Of a DNA stretch of 64,000 bases, positions 36,749 through 45,841 are shown one piece after another; position 1 is the first letter of the stretch, and each line of letters begins with the position of its first letter. Source of the stretch: Pycnococcus provasolii (Eukaryota; Chlorophyta; Pseudoscourfieldiophyceae; Pseudoscourfieldiales; Pycnococcaceae). The stretch lies in assembly GCA_938743325.2 (NCBI GenBank), contig OW568891.1, positions 310,001-374,000 on the forward strand. Reading direction: 5' to 3'. The notes under the pieces were generated by a model. The model was not told the origin of the DNA. It did not search any database and saw only the letters and a list, made by a program, of their open reading frames with translations. The position numbers were made by a program, and so were the translations under genes.

Positions 36749-38179
36749 AATCCCCCACCTCCGTCACCACCGACGACAACTCAGGCCGTGACGACGACGA
36801 CGACGACGACGACGACGGTGGCCACAGGAACGACGACTACCACCACCACGAAAGCGGAAACGGAAACCACAACGACGACAGCTGCATCTTCGGCGACAAC
36901 GACCACACCCGCCACCGTGACGACCGCGGCTCCAGTCGCTCCAACCACGGATGTGCTCCAGACAACTCTGCGCCTCGAAGGAGTGTCCATCGGTGCGTTC
37001 CCGACGGATGCTTTCGTCGCTGGAGTTGCCTCTGTACTCGGCATCTCGCAGAGCTCTATAAATGTGCGCGCCGTCTCCGTCGCTTCATCTGCTGGTCGCA
37101 GGCTGCTTCAGAGCAACTCGCTTGAGGTGTCATTCGACATCACAACCTCGTCTCCCGCCGAGACGAGCACCCTGCGCCAAAAGCTCGAGGCTGCTGTGGC
37201 GGACGGAAGCTTAGCACGAAGTCTGCTTGCGCAGGGTCTTGCCGTGCTCGTGAGCTTCCCCTCTACGTCGTCGACGCCAGCCCCTACCTCAGCTCCTTCG
37301 ACGACACCATCCGGCGTCACCGCGACGACCGCCGGCGCGACGCCGCCCACGACCTCCCCTGGTGGAGCGATCAAGGACAACGGGAAGGATGAACCCGTTT
37401 CGATGGCGGCGGCCATTGCTCTCGCAGGTGGCGCTAGCCTCTTCCTGGCTGGCGCCGGCTACGCTGTGTACCGCGTGTACAATGCAAATGCGACGAGCTC
37501 GGACGTTGCGAAGAACTTGAGAAAGGGACATGCGGCATCCCCGTCCAGCGACGGCAAGGTTCCGGTGTATGCGCGTGATTACGCAGGCGTGGGTGGCTAC
37601 CCCGGTGCTCATGTCGAGGATTCGCCGGTGGATTCGGAGTACAGCGACACGCTGCATGGCAAGGGTGGACGCTCGTCTCCCAACAGCCCTCTTGCAATGG
37701 GTCGCGGCGATCCAAGGTTACGCAAGGGTGCGGAATCGCCCCTGCCGCTGCCATCGCACGGCGCAGCGGCGATGCTTCGCATGTCCGCAGAGCAGGATCT
37801 GCGCGCGAGCGGGCATCTGGAGAGGGAGGAGGAGCGCTACGCCAGGGAAATCCGGTCTTACGCATACGAGCCGCATAGATCAGACCGGCAGGAGATGCAG
37901 GCGCCGCCGATTCCCGCGGGGACGCGCAATCCGGTGGATGCACCTCATCCGGTGAACCCGACGTTCGTGCCCGAGCCGGATCGCATGCGTTTCCAGCACC
38001 GCAATCCTGCCCGCCTCGACCCTCTGGGCCAGTCAGGTGCCGGACGATCGCAGTCGCTCAACTTACGATCGAGCGGCGACCTTCCTCCTCTGCGCGACCC
38101 GTCGGCGATGGCACGCGGCGGCCCTCCTCCCCCGCGCGGCGGCGGCCTGGGCGGTCCCGCGCGGCGGTTAGATTTGTGA
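34698..38179 (+). CDS. Two-exon Pro-rich (SPPPP) surface glycoprotein with CARDB-like domains
   Basis: I read this as exon 34698-34761 joined to 34941-38179, with an intron GTACGT...CCAG of 179 bp; the result is 1,100 residues. Splicing creates a signal peptide (RRSVAHAPLVYLALTG joined to VLFLTTTVEWTKAQ) that the downstream ATG at 34928 lacks. Next come Cys-containing SPPPP blocks like pherophorin or hydroxyproline-rich wall proteins (about 44-238), a CARDB-like beta domain (about 238-390), a Pro linker, a second CARDB-like domain (about 415-574), Pro and Thr linkers, a SEA-like domain (about 693-796), one membrane helix (about 841-865) and a basic, Ser/Pro-rich tail of 235 residues. RRLLQ-type motifs recur three times. 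It is likely a cell-surface or scale/wall-attached glycoprotein; partners are unknown. Confidence 0.8.
34762..34940 (+). other. Intron of the Pro-rich surface protein gene
   Basis: The donor is GTACGT and the acceptor CAACCAG; 179 bp, phase 1. The join restores a continuous hydrophobic signal sequence and keeps the frame of exon 2, which is the main support. Confidence 0.75.
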
Positions 38180-38323
38180 TGAAGTTATAGTTGCGGGGAG
38201 TTAACGACAAGGCATCACAGAAAACGCAAAAAGAAAGAGTAAAAAACAAACCCACAACACAGTTTTGATCGACAGTACCATCCTCAGCTATGTACTTTAC
38301 AGGCTATTTTACAGTTGGAGCGG

Positions 38324-39001
38324 TCATGGTTGTCCGCGCGTGAGCCCGCTTGCCGCCAGCGCAACGCACGCCTCGTCGATGAGCGCACAGCGATCCGGCG
38401 TGAAGAAATTAGGGGCAAACGCCTCGGCGTCGATAATACCCAGCAGCTCCCCTCCTGTACCGTCGTCACGCACGATGGGAGCGCAGTACTCGGAGCGCAC
38501 GTCCGCGTCGCACTGGTAGTAAGGCCCCGCATGCGCTGCCACGTCGTCCACCAGCACAGCCTGCTTGGTGAGCCCCACCTTGCTGTTGTTGGAGTTCTTC
38601 GCGAACTCATCAGTGAGCGGGAACGTGGCGCGACTCGGCCGCCCAACGTACGCCTCCTTCAGCAGCACCACCCCAGCATCCCCGCACGCCAGCCCCTCCG
38701 TTTTACGGTAGATGCCGAGCCACTCACACCCGACCCGTTGCGCGAGAAGCTCGACGCAGCGCTTCAGCCGCCACAGACGCGCCACCTCCGGGTGCGTCGC
38801 GTCAGCGCCCTCCGCCCGGAGCGCGACGAGCATGTCGAAGGGCTCCGCGAGAAGCCCGCAGCACGACGGTGCGTCGCTGCCAGCCGTCGGCGGCGCCGGC
38901 ACGCGGTACCTCGTTAGCTCTTCGAGCTGGCTTGTTGATAGCTCCGGTGCGTCCTCACACAGCGCCTGTGATATTGACGGAGACGAGTCCGCGGACAGCA
39001 T
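38324..39001 (-). CDS. GAF-domain protein, fRMsr-like
   Basis: A protein of 225 residues from the ATG at 39001; the frame stays open upstream but that part has no family resemblance. A single GAF domain covers about 80-220: LKRCVELLAQRVGCEWLGIYRK, then VLVDDVAAHAGPYYQCDADVRSEYCAPIV and LLGIIDAEAFAPNFFTPDRCALIDEACVALA. The pattern of a Cys-Asp pair, an R-S-E segment, P-I and GIIDAE matches free-methionine-R-sulfoxide reductases (Cys, SE, P, L-GvlDiDS). The resolving-cysteine region upstream (GVCG in fRMsr) is not seen, so catalysis is doubtful; ligand sensing is an alternative. There is no targeting peptide. Confidence 0.75.
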   Translation of the reverse strand: MLSADSSPSISQALCEDAPELSTSQLEELTRYRVPAPPTAGSDAPSCCGLLAEPFDMLVALRAEGADATHPEVARLWRLKRCVELLAQRVGCEWLGIYRKTEGLACGDAGVVLLKEAYVGRPSRATFPLTDEFAKNSNNSKVGLTKQAVLVDDVAAHAGPYYQCDADVRSEYCAPIVRDDGTGGELLGIIDAEAFAPNFFTPDRCALIDEACVALAASGLTRGQP

Positions 39002-39626
39002 GACGAAACAGCTTATGTCAAACAAAGATGTTGGATGTTGATGGATCAAATCACTCCAAGGCTCCCGGGAGTGTTTCTTTTGCGGCCCGTTGTAGAAACC
39101 CGAACGAGCCGCGACTGTAGGAAGGACCGCACGACGAAACAAGGGCACCCAATGGAACAAATGGTGTTCGCGGAAGCCGGAAGCCGGAAGGGTGTGGGTT
39201 GGCATCCCAATGTCAATGTGGTGGATCATTCAGCTGGTGCCTGTTGGTGGTCAAGAATACATTACCGTAGACTATGGTCCCGGCCGCAAACCGCAAGAGT
39301 TCAATTATTCCACCACTTGCAAGACTTCAAGCTCCGGCAAAGGTCTCCGGCAACCTCCGGCAACTTGCAAACTCGCGGCCCGTCTGCCGGTGGTGTCATT
39401 GGTGTGTGCAACAGTGCAAGGGATTGTAACACCGGGTCATTGCATCATATTTTTCCTCTCGTAGGATGGTACGTGGTAAGAGTAGGGTGGTGCTTGCCAA
39501 GTGGTTACTCCCTCCCTCCCTCTTCTTGCACCTTGCACCTTGTGGGAACCCGCCCTTTTTCTTTCTTTCTCCCACTCCAGTGCACTTCTCGCCATCACAC
39601 ACCAACCCTCCTCTGCCCCTCTTGTC
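39002..39626. other. Divergent intergenic region, no gene seen
   Basis: 625 bases between the divergent GAF protein and the unknown membrane protein. It contains repeated CGGCAA/CTCCGG words (39330-39365) and a C/T-rich leader before the next ATG. No convincing coding frame was seen. Confidence 0.6.
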
Positions 39627-40685
39627 ATGTCGCCAGGTGGTACCTACAATTCCAACAACTCGCCTGACACCACGGAGTTCCCGAGACACGAGTACCTCAG
39701 GCGCTCGCGATCAGCGACGCGCGCGCACGGAGGAACCGTGCGACACATCCTGCGCGACGACGACGGCGACTACGAGTTCTCCCTGGGAAAGGGGAACAGG
39801 GACAGCCCGCAGGGCAAGGGAGCACGAACAGGAGCACCCGCGGGCGCGGTGGGCCCGGTGCGACCGCCGTTCGACGCGTCAGCGAAGCTTCCCAAGTACT
39901 GCGGACGCACCAAGGTGTGCCAGCGCTTCAAGCGAAACTTGTGGGAGGTTACAACCTCCCCGGAAGATGGGCGCCACATTCCCGTGCCTTCGGCAAGCTT
40001 GACAAACCCTGACCTCACCGCGCAGTACGAAGCTGCGAGGCCCTTGCACCGAACGCCTGTACGAGGTCGCCCGAAGTCCTCAAGACGCAACAGCGAGGCG
40101 GGTAGCGACGTCATGGCCTCGTCCACAAGGACGGCAAGCACGCTCTACAAGGCTGCACAACGCACGGCAGCGCCGGCATTCCCGCAAAAGCAGGTGGTGA
40201 CGCCAACAACCTCGCGAAGACGTGCGACTGCCCAAGCTCGTTCATATCCGTCGCCGCCAAGCCGATCTTACAATGCCGTCATGCCTCTGTTTTTGCTAAT
40301 GCAGCTTTCGTTGCTCACGCTGGCGTTCTGGGAGTGCGCGGAGGAGTTGCCAGCCATCTACCGCGTCGTCAAAAGCGACGGTGGCGCATCCGCCGGGCTG
40401 TTCAAGCGTGCTTCCCGCGACTCCAGCGCCGTGCACCTTGCGGAGATTGCTGTCGTCGCCGCCAAGACGCTGCCTCACGTGGCGGCTCTACTTGTGTACC
40501 GCTTTGACTTCAGCGACCTTGCGAGGATGATGTACATCCCCTACGTGATTGCATTCGCGGCATACCACGTGCAAAGACGAGCTCTCTGGAACGAGGATGG
40601 CAGCTTGGCACATGCCACAGGTGCTCTCGGTGCGCTGTGCGCAGTCACAGCTCTGCTCGCCGTGCGCATCAACGTTTCGCGATAG
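39627..40685 (+). CDS. Unknown membrane protein with basic disordered N-terminus
   Basis: A protein of 352 residues from the ATG at 39627 (MSPGGTYNSNN); the frame is open further upstream, but that part is leader-like. I do not recognise it. The first 215 residues are Arg/Ser/Pro-rich and probably disordered, with a possible conserved stretch, LPKYCGRTKVCQRFKRNLWEV. The C-terminal 135 residues contain four hydrophobic segments: MPLFLLMQLSLLTLAFWE, VHLAEIAVVAAKTLPHVAALLVY, MMYIPYVIAFAAYHV and GALGALCAVTALLAVRI. No catalytic motif is visible. Localisation is unknown. Confidence 0.65.
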   Translation: MSPGGTYNSNNSPDTTEFPRHEYLRRSRSATRAHGGTVRHILRDDDGDYEFSLGKGNRDSPQGKGARTGAPAGAVGPVRPPFDASAKLPKYCGRTKVCQRFKRNLWEVTTSPEDGRHIPVPSASLTNPDLTAQYEAARPLHRTPVRGRPKSSRRNSEAGSDVMASSTRTASTLYKAAQRTAAPAFPQKQVVTPTTSRRRATAQARSYPSPPSRSYNAVMPLFLLMQLSLLTLAFWECAEELPAIYRVVKSDGGASAGLFKRASRDSSAVHLAEIAVVAAKTLPHVAALLVYRFDFSDLARMMYIPYVIAFAAYHVQRRALWNEDGSLAHATGALGALCAVTALLAVRINVSR

Positions 40686-40796
40686 CTAGGGATTGATGTG
40701 ACTGTTTTGGATACATGCAAGATTTCACTTGAAAAGGAACAACGCGATTTCATTCATTTAAATTTTTTTCATTCAACACTAACAAGAACCTTTTTA

Positions 40797-42014
40797 TCAC
40801 TCACGCAATGACTTTCGTGCGCTGTTGACTTTCGCCACAACAGCCGTTGCCTTCTCCGCAACGGCCGCAGGGCCAATATGCACTGTTTGGTATGTTGCCG
40901 CACCTATCGCGATTCCCGCGACCACTCGCGCAAGGCCCGGTCGTGCACTCAAGTCAATCTCCTCCGCAAGACGGGCGTTTGGGTCAACCATCGAGAGCAC
41001 GAAGAGGTTCCCACGGTCGCCTCGGCTGATTCGCAGGTCGTCGTCAAGGTAGGTTGTCTGAAGTCGCCCGATGGCGCGCGCCGGTGCCTTGATCCTGATA
41101 CGATCGCCAAACAGCTCGAAGCGCGCAAATTTGACTTCCACCTCGTCCGCCGAGTTTCGATCCGTTAACCACGGGACGAGTCGCGCGTCCACAGCGCTCT
41201 TCAGCGTGAGTGGTCCGCTTTTCACCGTCTCCTCGTTGCGTGCGCGGCTGGTGAAAGCGTCAATAATCTGGTAGATTGGATCACGTGGACGAAGCCACGG
41301 CGCTTTGTTGAGGCCTAAAATCGACCTCGATGTTGTGTATTTGAGCTCCCAGCGCCCAGAAAGCATCTCTGGGTTCTCCAGAGGTCTTGGGTTGGGGTTG
41401 ATAGACTCGAGCGCGCTTGCGAGTTCCTCGATAGCCGCGGCGTCCTCTGCTGTAGCTGTTCGTCCACGCGCGACGTCTTCGCAGTACCTCAGAAGCTGAG
41501 CTTTTGCGCCTAGTATTCGCGCCTCGTTCGTCGCGGGCGAGGGCATGGGCGTATCTTTTGGCGCAGGTGTCGCCTGTGTCTTTGTTTTCGCCTTCACACT
41601 TTCCCGCCAGCGTGCAATCCACGACCGCGCCTCCGCGGCATTGTCCGCCGCCTCCGTGCTTTCCGTTGACGTTGAGGCCTTGTCAGGAGTTTGCGCAATT
41701 ACCGCTTCCGTCGAGGCCTTGTCAGGAGTTTGCGCAATTACCGCTTCCGTCGACGAGTTGGATCGCGCGAGCAGGAATCCGCCGAGTGCGGTCGACACGC
41801 ACAAGACAGGCATCATCGCCTGCATGGCGTCGGCCGAGGAAGCGACCCCAAGGTCAGCAAGCAGATGATATGACGCTGCCACAGAGACAGGTAAGCGCGA
41901 CTGCAAGGTGCGCCTACTCTGTTGAGAAGGCGACAGAGCCGAGTGACGAGCCCGAGCCGGAGCCCGAGCAGTTGACGCGCGTTGAGTCAGCATTGCTCTC
42001 GCGCGCGCTGACAT
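40797..42014 (-). CDS. Plastid fibrillin/PAP family protein (second of three)
   Basis: A protein of 405 residues. An Arg/Ala/Ser-rich leader (about 1-50, MSARARAMLTQRASTARAPA) looks like a transit peptide. A hydrophobic stretch (about 65-85) and an acidic/Thr linker with a perfect 13-residue duplication (STEAVIAQTPDKA twice) follow. The fibrillin domain spans about 165-360: LSGRWELKYTTSRSILGL, DPIYQIIDAFTSRARNEETV, and the ending LQTTYLDDDLRISRGDRGNLFVL. After it there is a C-terminal hydrophobic segment (ARVVAGIAIGAATYQTVHIG), so this copy may be membrane-attached, unlike soluble fibrillins. The duplication is exact at DNA level (39 bp, 41678-41755) and so is recent. Confidence 0.87.
   Translation of the reverse strand: MSARARAMLTQRASTARAPARARHSALSPSQQSRRTLQSRLPVSVAASYHLLADLGVASSADAMQAMMPVLCVSTALGGFLLARSNSSTEAVIAQTPDKASTEAVIAQTPDKASTSTESTEAADNAAEARSWIARWRESVKAKTKTQATPAPKDTPMPSPATNEARILGAKAQLLRYCEDVARGRTATAEDAAAIEELASALESINPNPRPLENPEMLSGRWELKYTTSRSILGLNKAPWLRPRDPIYQIIDAFTSRARNEETVKSGPLTLKSAVDARLVPWLTDRNSADEVEVKFARFELFGDRIRIKAPARAIGRLQTTYLDDDLRISRGDRGNLFVLSMVDPNARLAEEIDLSARPGLARVVAGIAIGAATYQTVHIGPAAVAEKATAVVAKVNSARKSLRE
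41678..41755. repeat. Perfect 39-bp tandem duplication in fibrillin gene
   Basis: Two adjacent 39-base copies encode STEAVIAQTPDKA twice. The identity, including third positions, points to a recent slippage event in a linker. Confidence 0.9.
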
Positions 42015-42156
42015 GCGAGATACGTTAAAGGTATGGCGTTTGGGGACGAGGGAGGGCGAGGGACGCGAAGCACGGCTTTGGGGATCCGCATCTTGGTCGG
42101 AAACAAGATTTCATACAGATAAGGTTCGATTATTATTATTCGGGGTGGGCAGTTCA

Positions 42157-42165
42157 TTCGGGGTT
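42157..42165 (+). promoter_or_regulatory. TTCGGGGTT promoter motif
   Basis: A perfect copy in sense orientation lies 34 bases upstream of the first ATG (42200) of the acyltransferase gene, with a near-copy at 42139. The short distance favours the second ATG (42245) as the true start. Confidence 0.55.
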
Positions 42166-42199
42166 TATTTCCTCGTCGGCGTTTTCCGGGACAGGTTTC

Positions 42200-43633
42200 A
42201 TGCGCAACCGGCCCCAGCTCTTATCTATAGAAGTATTGTTGCTCATGCCGACGACCGAGTTCGCGCCCGTGCCGCTGACTTCTGCCAGTGGTAACGACGA
42301 ATCTACTGCTCCACGTTCGTCCTCGTCAGCTTCAACGTCTGCGCGCTTGCTGCCGTACGCCCACCCGCCCGCGACCTCCTCGGATGTCCTCGAAGTGCTC
42401 GGAGTGCTTCTGCTCGTGCCGCGCGTCGTCGCCGCAATTGCCACCGTCCTCATCGCAGCTTTGATGTGCTCTGTCGCGGCGGTGGGACTTCCAACGCCGC
42501 CACCCGCACCCTTGATGCCGCCGCCGCTCGGGGGATGGAGGCGACTCGTCGTGAAGTGCGCTATTGGATACGGCGCGCGCATTTTGTTATTCTGCCTGGG
42601 ATTCGTACGCATACGAGTCAAGGGTGAGCCGCTCGCGCCGAGAACCAAGGCGGCAGCCATCGTCAGCAACCACCAGACGTTTCTGGACGTGTGCCTGTGG
42701 GCATACCTTGCAGAGGCACCCGTGAGTGTGAGCGCCAAGGAAAACCTAGGCATACCCGTCATGGCGGGGATCATGAAAGCTGCACAGTGTGTGTTTGTCG
42801 ACCGCGACGACCCGAACTCCGCCGCCAACGCAACGAAGCAGCTAACAGCCGTGCTCACGAACGACGGCTTCCCGAAAATTGTCGTGTATCCAGAAGGGAA
42901 TACGTCCAACGGCAAGCAGCTCACGCAGTTCAAGCTCGGCGCTTTCCTGCCGCTCATGCCCGTACAGCCTGCGGTGATCACGTACCACACGTTCGGCAAG
43001 CGTGTCAACGCATCATGGGTCGAGCCGCTGGGAATGCCAATCACCGTTGTCGCACTGCGTCTGCTCTGCCAACCTTTTCACACGATGGACGTGCAACTGC
43101 TTCCCGTCGTGTACCCACCCACCACCGCCGGCTCGAATGTTTCAACCACTGATGCCGCCCGCGAGTTTGCGGCACTCGTGAGAGACAAGATGGCGAGCGC
43201 AAGCAACCTGCCTACGACAGAGCACAACTACACCGACACAAGCCTGATGCTTCGTGCTGCTCGACGCGGCGTGCACGACCCGTCAGTCTTCTGCGTGGAG
43301 GCTGGCAAGGTTCGCACCGAACTTGGACCGCGCGTCGGGTCGCACGCAGGACTCGTCGCGGCCGCGAAGGCATTCATTGATGCAAATGGCGGAGAGCCTC
43401 TTGACGCAGACTCGTTGTGGAGCTCGCTTAGCTCGTGTGAGGCGGGAAGTGGGAGTGGCGAGACAACTCCCCTTCTCGACGCGAGTGACAAAAGCTGGGG
43501 ATGGTGGGGTGGCACACGCGGCCTCGAGCGTGTCGGCCTGTCCTCGCCCGAGGTGGCGTTGAGAGCGTTTGATCAGACGCATGACGGTAAGGTGACATTT
43601 CGAGAATTTTTGCATGGCGTAGCCTCGTTGTAA
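42200..43633 (+). CDS. Lysophospholipid acyltransferase (LPCAT/LPEAT like) with EF-hand
   Basis: A protein of 477 residues (462 from the ATG at 42245). The N-terminus has a long hydrophobic region (about 62-98) and a second near 115-135. The PlsC acyltransferase motifs follow: NHQTFLDV (NHX4D, about 157), FVDRDDP (motif 2 region), and YPEGNTSNGKQLTQFKLGAF (motif 3, about 231), then VQPAVITYH (motif 4). The TSNGKQLTQFKLGAF segment is typical of LPCAT1/2 and plant LPEAT enzymes, which reacylate lysophospholipids at the ER. The end (about 450-475) has one EF-hand-like unit, FDQTHDGKVTFREFL, with D-x-T-x-D-G-K-V calcium ligands. Plant LPEAT2 also has EF-hands. Calcium control is inference. Confidence 0.88.
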   Translation: MRNRPQLLSIEVLLLMPTTEFAPVPLTSASGNDESTAPRSSSSASTSARLLPYAHPPATSSDVLEVLGVLLLVPRVVAAIATVLIAALMCSVAAVGLPTPPPAPLMPPPLGGWRRLVVKCAIGYGARILLFCLGFVRIRVKGEPLAPRTKAAAIVSNHQTFLDVCLWAYLAEAPVSVSAKENLGIPVMAGIMKAAQCVFVDRDDPNSAANATKQLTAVLTNDGFPKIVVYPEGNTSNGKQLTQFKLGAFLPLMPVQPAVITYHTFGKRVNASWVEPLGMPITVVALRLLCQPFHTMDVQLLPVVYPPTTAGSNVSTTDAAREFAALVRDKMASASNLPTTEHNYTDTSLMLRAARRGVHDPSVFCVEAGKVRTELGPRVGSHAGLVAAAKAFIDANGGEPLDADSLWSSLSSCEAGSGSGETTPLLDASDKSWGWWGGTRGLERVGLSSPEVALRAFDQTHDGKVTFREFLHGVASL

Positions 43634-43719
43634 AAACGCGTCTTATAGTCTATAGTCTATGATAATAGAATTCACAAAGTTTCACTTACACAGGTGGGGT
43701 GGGAGGGTGGTAACGTCGT

Positions 43720-44433
43720 TCAACACGTTCCGCAGTCGACGATGACGATCTCGTTCTTCGGCGTTTCATCCGTGGAATCTTCGCGACACTCCGCTTCAAT
43801 CACGTCCAGCACCTCCATTCCCTCCACGACACGACCGAAGACGACGTGCTTGCCGTCGAGCTGCTTGAGTGGCGCAAACGTGATGAAGAACTGGGACGTG
43901 TTTGAGTTCTTGCCGCTATTTCCCATGGAAAGCACGCCTCGCTTTTCGTGCTTCAGCTTGAGTCCTCCCTTGTCGTCCTTGAACTTCTTGCCCCATATGG
44001 ACTCACCGCCACTTCCGTTTCCAAACTGTATGTCGCCACCCTGCGCCATGAATCCTTTTAACACTCTGTGCATCTTAACGTTTCTGTAGGAGAGATCGCA
44101 GCCGGACTCGGCGCTCTTTTTGTTTACGTTGGTGCACAGCGCGACGAAGTTCTCGCAAGCGAGCGGCGACTCCTTCGTGTTGAGCTCGAAGATGACGCGG
44201 TGGTCTGGCGGCTTGTTGATGAGGATGGGTTCCCCCGCCGCGCCCCACTCGAAATCTGAGGCGTAGTACTCCTCGATACGCGCCTTTTCGGATCCTCCCA
44301 GTTTCTCGATATCCTTGGACGTGAATCCGTACCTCAGATTGGTCGCGTCGACGAAGGCCGCTGCGCGCGCGTAGGCTGCACGCGCGCCGCCGACGTCGAA
44401 CTCGAGGAAGACGCGCGATGCGACGGAGGGCAT
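43720..44433 (-). CDS. Cyclophilin-type peptidyl-prolyl isomerase with N-terminal extension
   Basis: A protein of 237 residues from the ATG at 44433 (MPSVASRVFLEFDVGG); an upstream ATG at 44493 overlaps the promoter motif. The first 65 residues, including VFLEFDVGGARAAYARAAAFVDATNLRYGF, are an extension I do not recognise. The cyclophilin domain follows: RVIFELNTKESPLACENFVALC, YRNVKMHRVLKGFMAQGGDIQFGNG (catalytic Arg, MAQGGD), SIWGKKFKDD, RGVLSMGNSGKNSNTSQFFITF, LDGKHVVFGRVVEGMEVL. The Trp site for cyclosporin is replaced (KQLDGKHVVFG lacks it, with Leu). It probably acts in the cytosol or nucleus, as no signal is present. It is divergent from the SDR gene across 159 bases. Confidence 0.88.
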   Translation of the reverse strand: MPSVASRVFLEFDVGGARAAYARAAAFVDATNLRYGFTSKDIEKLGGSEKARIEEYYASDFEWGAAGEPILINKPPDHRVIFELNTKESPLACENFVALCTNVNKKSAESGCDLSYRNVKMHRVLKGFMAQGGDIQFGNGSGGESIWGKKFKDDKGGLKLKHEKRGVLSMGNSGKNSNTSQFFITFAPLKQLDGKHVVFGRVVEGMEVLDVIEAECREDSTDETPKNEIVIVDCGTC

Positions 44434-44477
44434 GAGGCCAAACCAGGACGGAAGTGACAGGGAGACGCCGAAGTGCA

Positions 44478-44486
44478 AACCCCTAA
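44478..44486 (-). promoter_or_regulatory. AACCCCTAA promoter motif
   Basis: A perfect copy lies 45 bases upstream of the cyclophilin ATG at 44433 and inside the longer open frame, which argues for the shorter start. It reads TTAGGGGTT on the cyclophilin strand. Confidence 0.55.
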
Positions 44487-44592
44487 TCATCACAAATCTT
44501 TCTCCGGGTGGAATCTTCTTCCGCCCCCCAGTCCCCTTCCCTTCCGACGACGCCGATCCGTCGACGCCCGCGCCATCCTTCGCAGCGAAGCC

Positions 44593-45690
44593 ATGGCGTC
44601 CTCGATAACTAAGCTCCCTTCTTCTTGTGTTTTTCTTGTCACAGGGGCCGCGGGACTCGTCGGACGGAGGCTATGCACGCTCCTCCTAGAACGAGGCGCG
44701 TCCATGGTCATCGCTTTCGACATCGCACCCCCGCCTTCAGAACTCAACTCTATTCCATCTAACAAACTCACGTACGTGCGCGGAGACCTCTCCGACATCA
44801 AGGACGTGCGTCGCGCATTTGCAGCTGCGGGATCCAACGCGAAAGTCGAGTGCGCTTTCCACATCGGCGCGCTCGTCGGGCCGTACTTCAAGAAGGACTT
44901 GTACCACAAGGTGAACTACCTAGGAAGCGTCAACGTTGCGGACGTCGCGAAGGAGTGTGGGTGCCACAAAATCGTCATGAGCAGCAGCCCAAGCACGCGC
45001 ATGGACGGAAAGGACATTAAGTGGAAGCGTGAGGACGAGCTGTCCATACGACCTCCGGGGAAATTCCTCGAGCCGTACGCGGAAACCAAAGCCATGGGTG
45101 AGACGTACGTGCTCAAGCTGAACGACGAGACGAGCAGCCCGCCGTTCCTCACCGTCGCCGTGGCACCGCACCAGGTGTATGGGCCGTGGGATGGCCTGTT
45201 CCTCACAAACTTCTTGAAGGCTGCAAACAAACTTCGCGTTTTCGGACGCGGCGAGAACATGATCTCCATGTGCCACGTGGACAACTACGCGCACGCGCTC
45301 ATCCTCGGTTACCACGGCCTGTACAAGGGAAGCCCAGCGCTCGGAAAGTTCTACATCGCCACGGATGGCCCGCCCGTGAGGCTCTGGGACGTTCTCGACC
45401 ACGCATTCGTCACGCTCGGCCTGCCAAGCGTCAAGGCAAAGGTGCACATTCCCGTTTGGTTCATCATGCCCATCGCCTATGTCGTTCAGATGATCAACAG
45501 ACTGTTCGGCATGCAGATGAAGCTCAAACCTTTCTCTGTGCGCATGCTCATCATCGACCGCACGTTCAATATTGAGAACATCGAGCGCGACCTTAAGTAC
45601 AAGCCCCTGAAGCCGTTCGAGAAGGCGTTCGAGGAGACGCTCAGGTGGTTCGACGCGAACCGCGATTTCTGGGGCGGAAGCAAGAAGTAA
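44593..45690 (+). CDS. 3-beta-hydroxysteroid/sterol-4-carboxylate dehydrogenase-like SDR
   Basis: A protein of 365 residues from the ATG at 44593 (MASSITKLPSS), chosen over the open frame from 44473, which overlaps the promoter motif of the neighbouring gene. Rossmann motif VTGAAGLVGRR at about 15-25 binds NAD(P). The catalytic YxxxK is YAETK (near 160), with the Ser in MSSSPSTR upstream. The rest matches the 3-beta-HSD/extended-SDR family: VAPHQVYGPWDGLFLTNFL, ISMCHVDNYAHALILGYHGL, FYIATDGPPVRLWDVLD. Near 285-310 a hydrophobic patch (VWFIMPIAYVVQMINRLFG) is typical of the membrane-associated enzymes. The closest role is removal of C4 sterol carboxyl groups (NSDHL/ERG26) or related 3-beta-HSD chemistry at the ER; the substrate is not certain. 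Confidence 0.85.
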   Translation: MASSITKLPSSCVFLVTGAAGLVGRRLCTLLLERGASMVIAFDIAPPPSELNSIPSNKLTYVRGDLSDIKDVRRAFAAAGSNAKVECAFHIGALVGPYFKKDLYHKVNYLGSVNVADVAKECGCHKIVMSSSPSTRMDGKDIKWKREDELSIRPPGKFLEPYAETKAMGETYVLKLNDETSSPPFLTVAVAPHQVYGPWDGLFLTNFLKAANKLRVFGRGENMISMCHVDNYAHALILGYHGLYKGSPALGKFYIATDGPPVRLWDVLDHAFVTLGLPSVKAKVHIPVWFIMPIAYVVQMINRLFGMQMKLKPFSVRMLIIDRTFNIENIERDLKYKPLKPFEKAFEETLRWFDANRDFWGGSKK

Positions 45691-45841
45691 GATAACCGTT
45701 TTGTGTAGTTGAATGAATGAATGATTGTTTGCTTGCTTGCTTTCTTGCTTGCTTGTTCGCTTGCTTGATGCGTCTCCGCGCAAAGATTCACCAAAACAAA
45801 ACAAAAACCTGAAAATTTACACAAGCAAAATAATGTTCTCA
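45691..45841. other. Convergent 3' spacer with GCTT repeats
   Basis: The spacer between the SDR and third fibrillin genes contains GAAT and GCTT tetramer runs (about 45710-45768). No gene was seen. Confidence 0.6.

Noticed and set aside
42154-43044. Minus-strand frame of 296 residues over the acyltransferase
   Set aside because: The sense frame has all acyltransferase motifs; the antisense frame has none.
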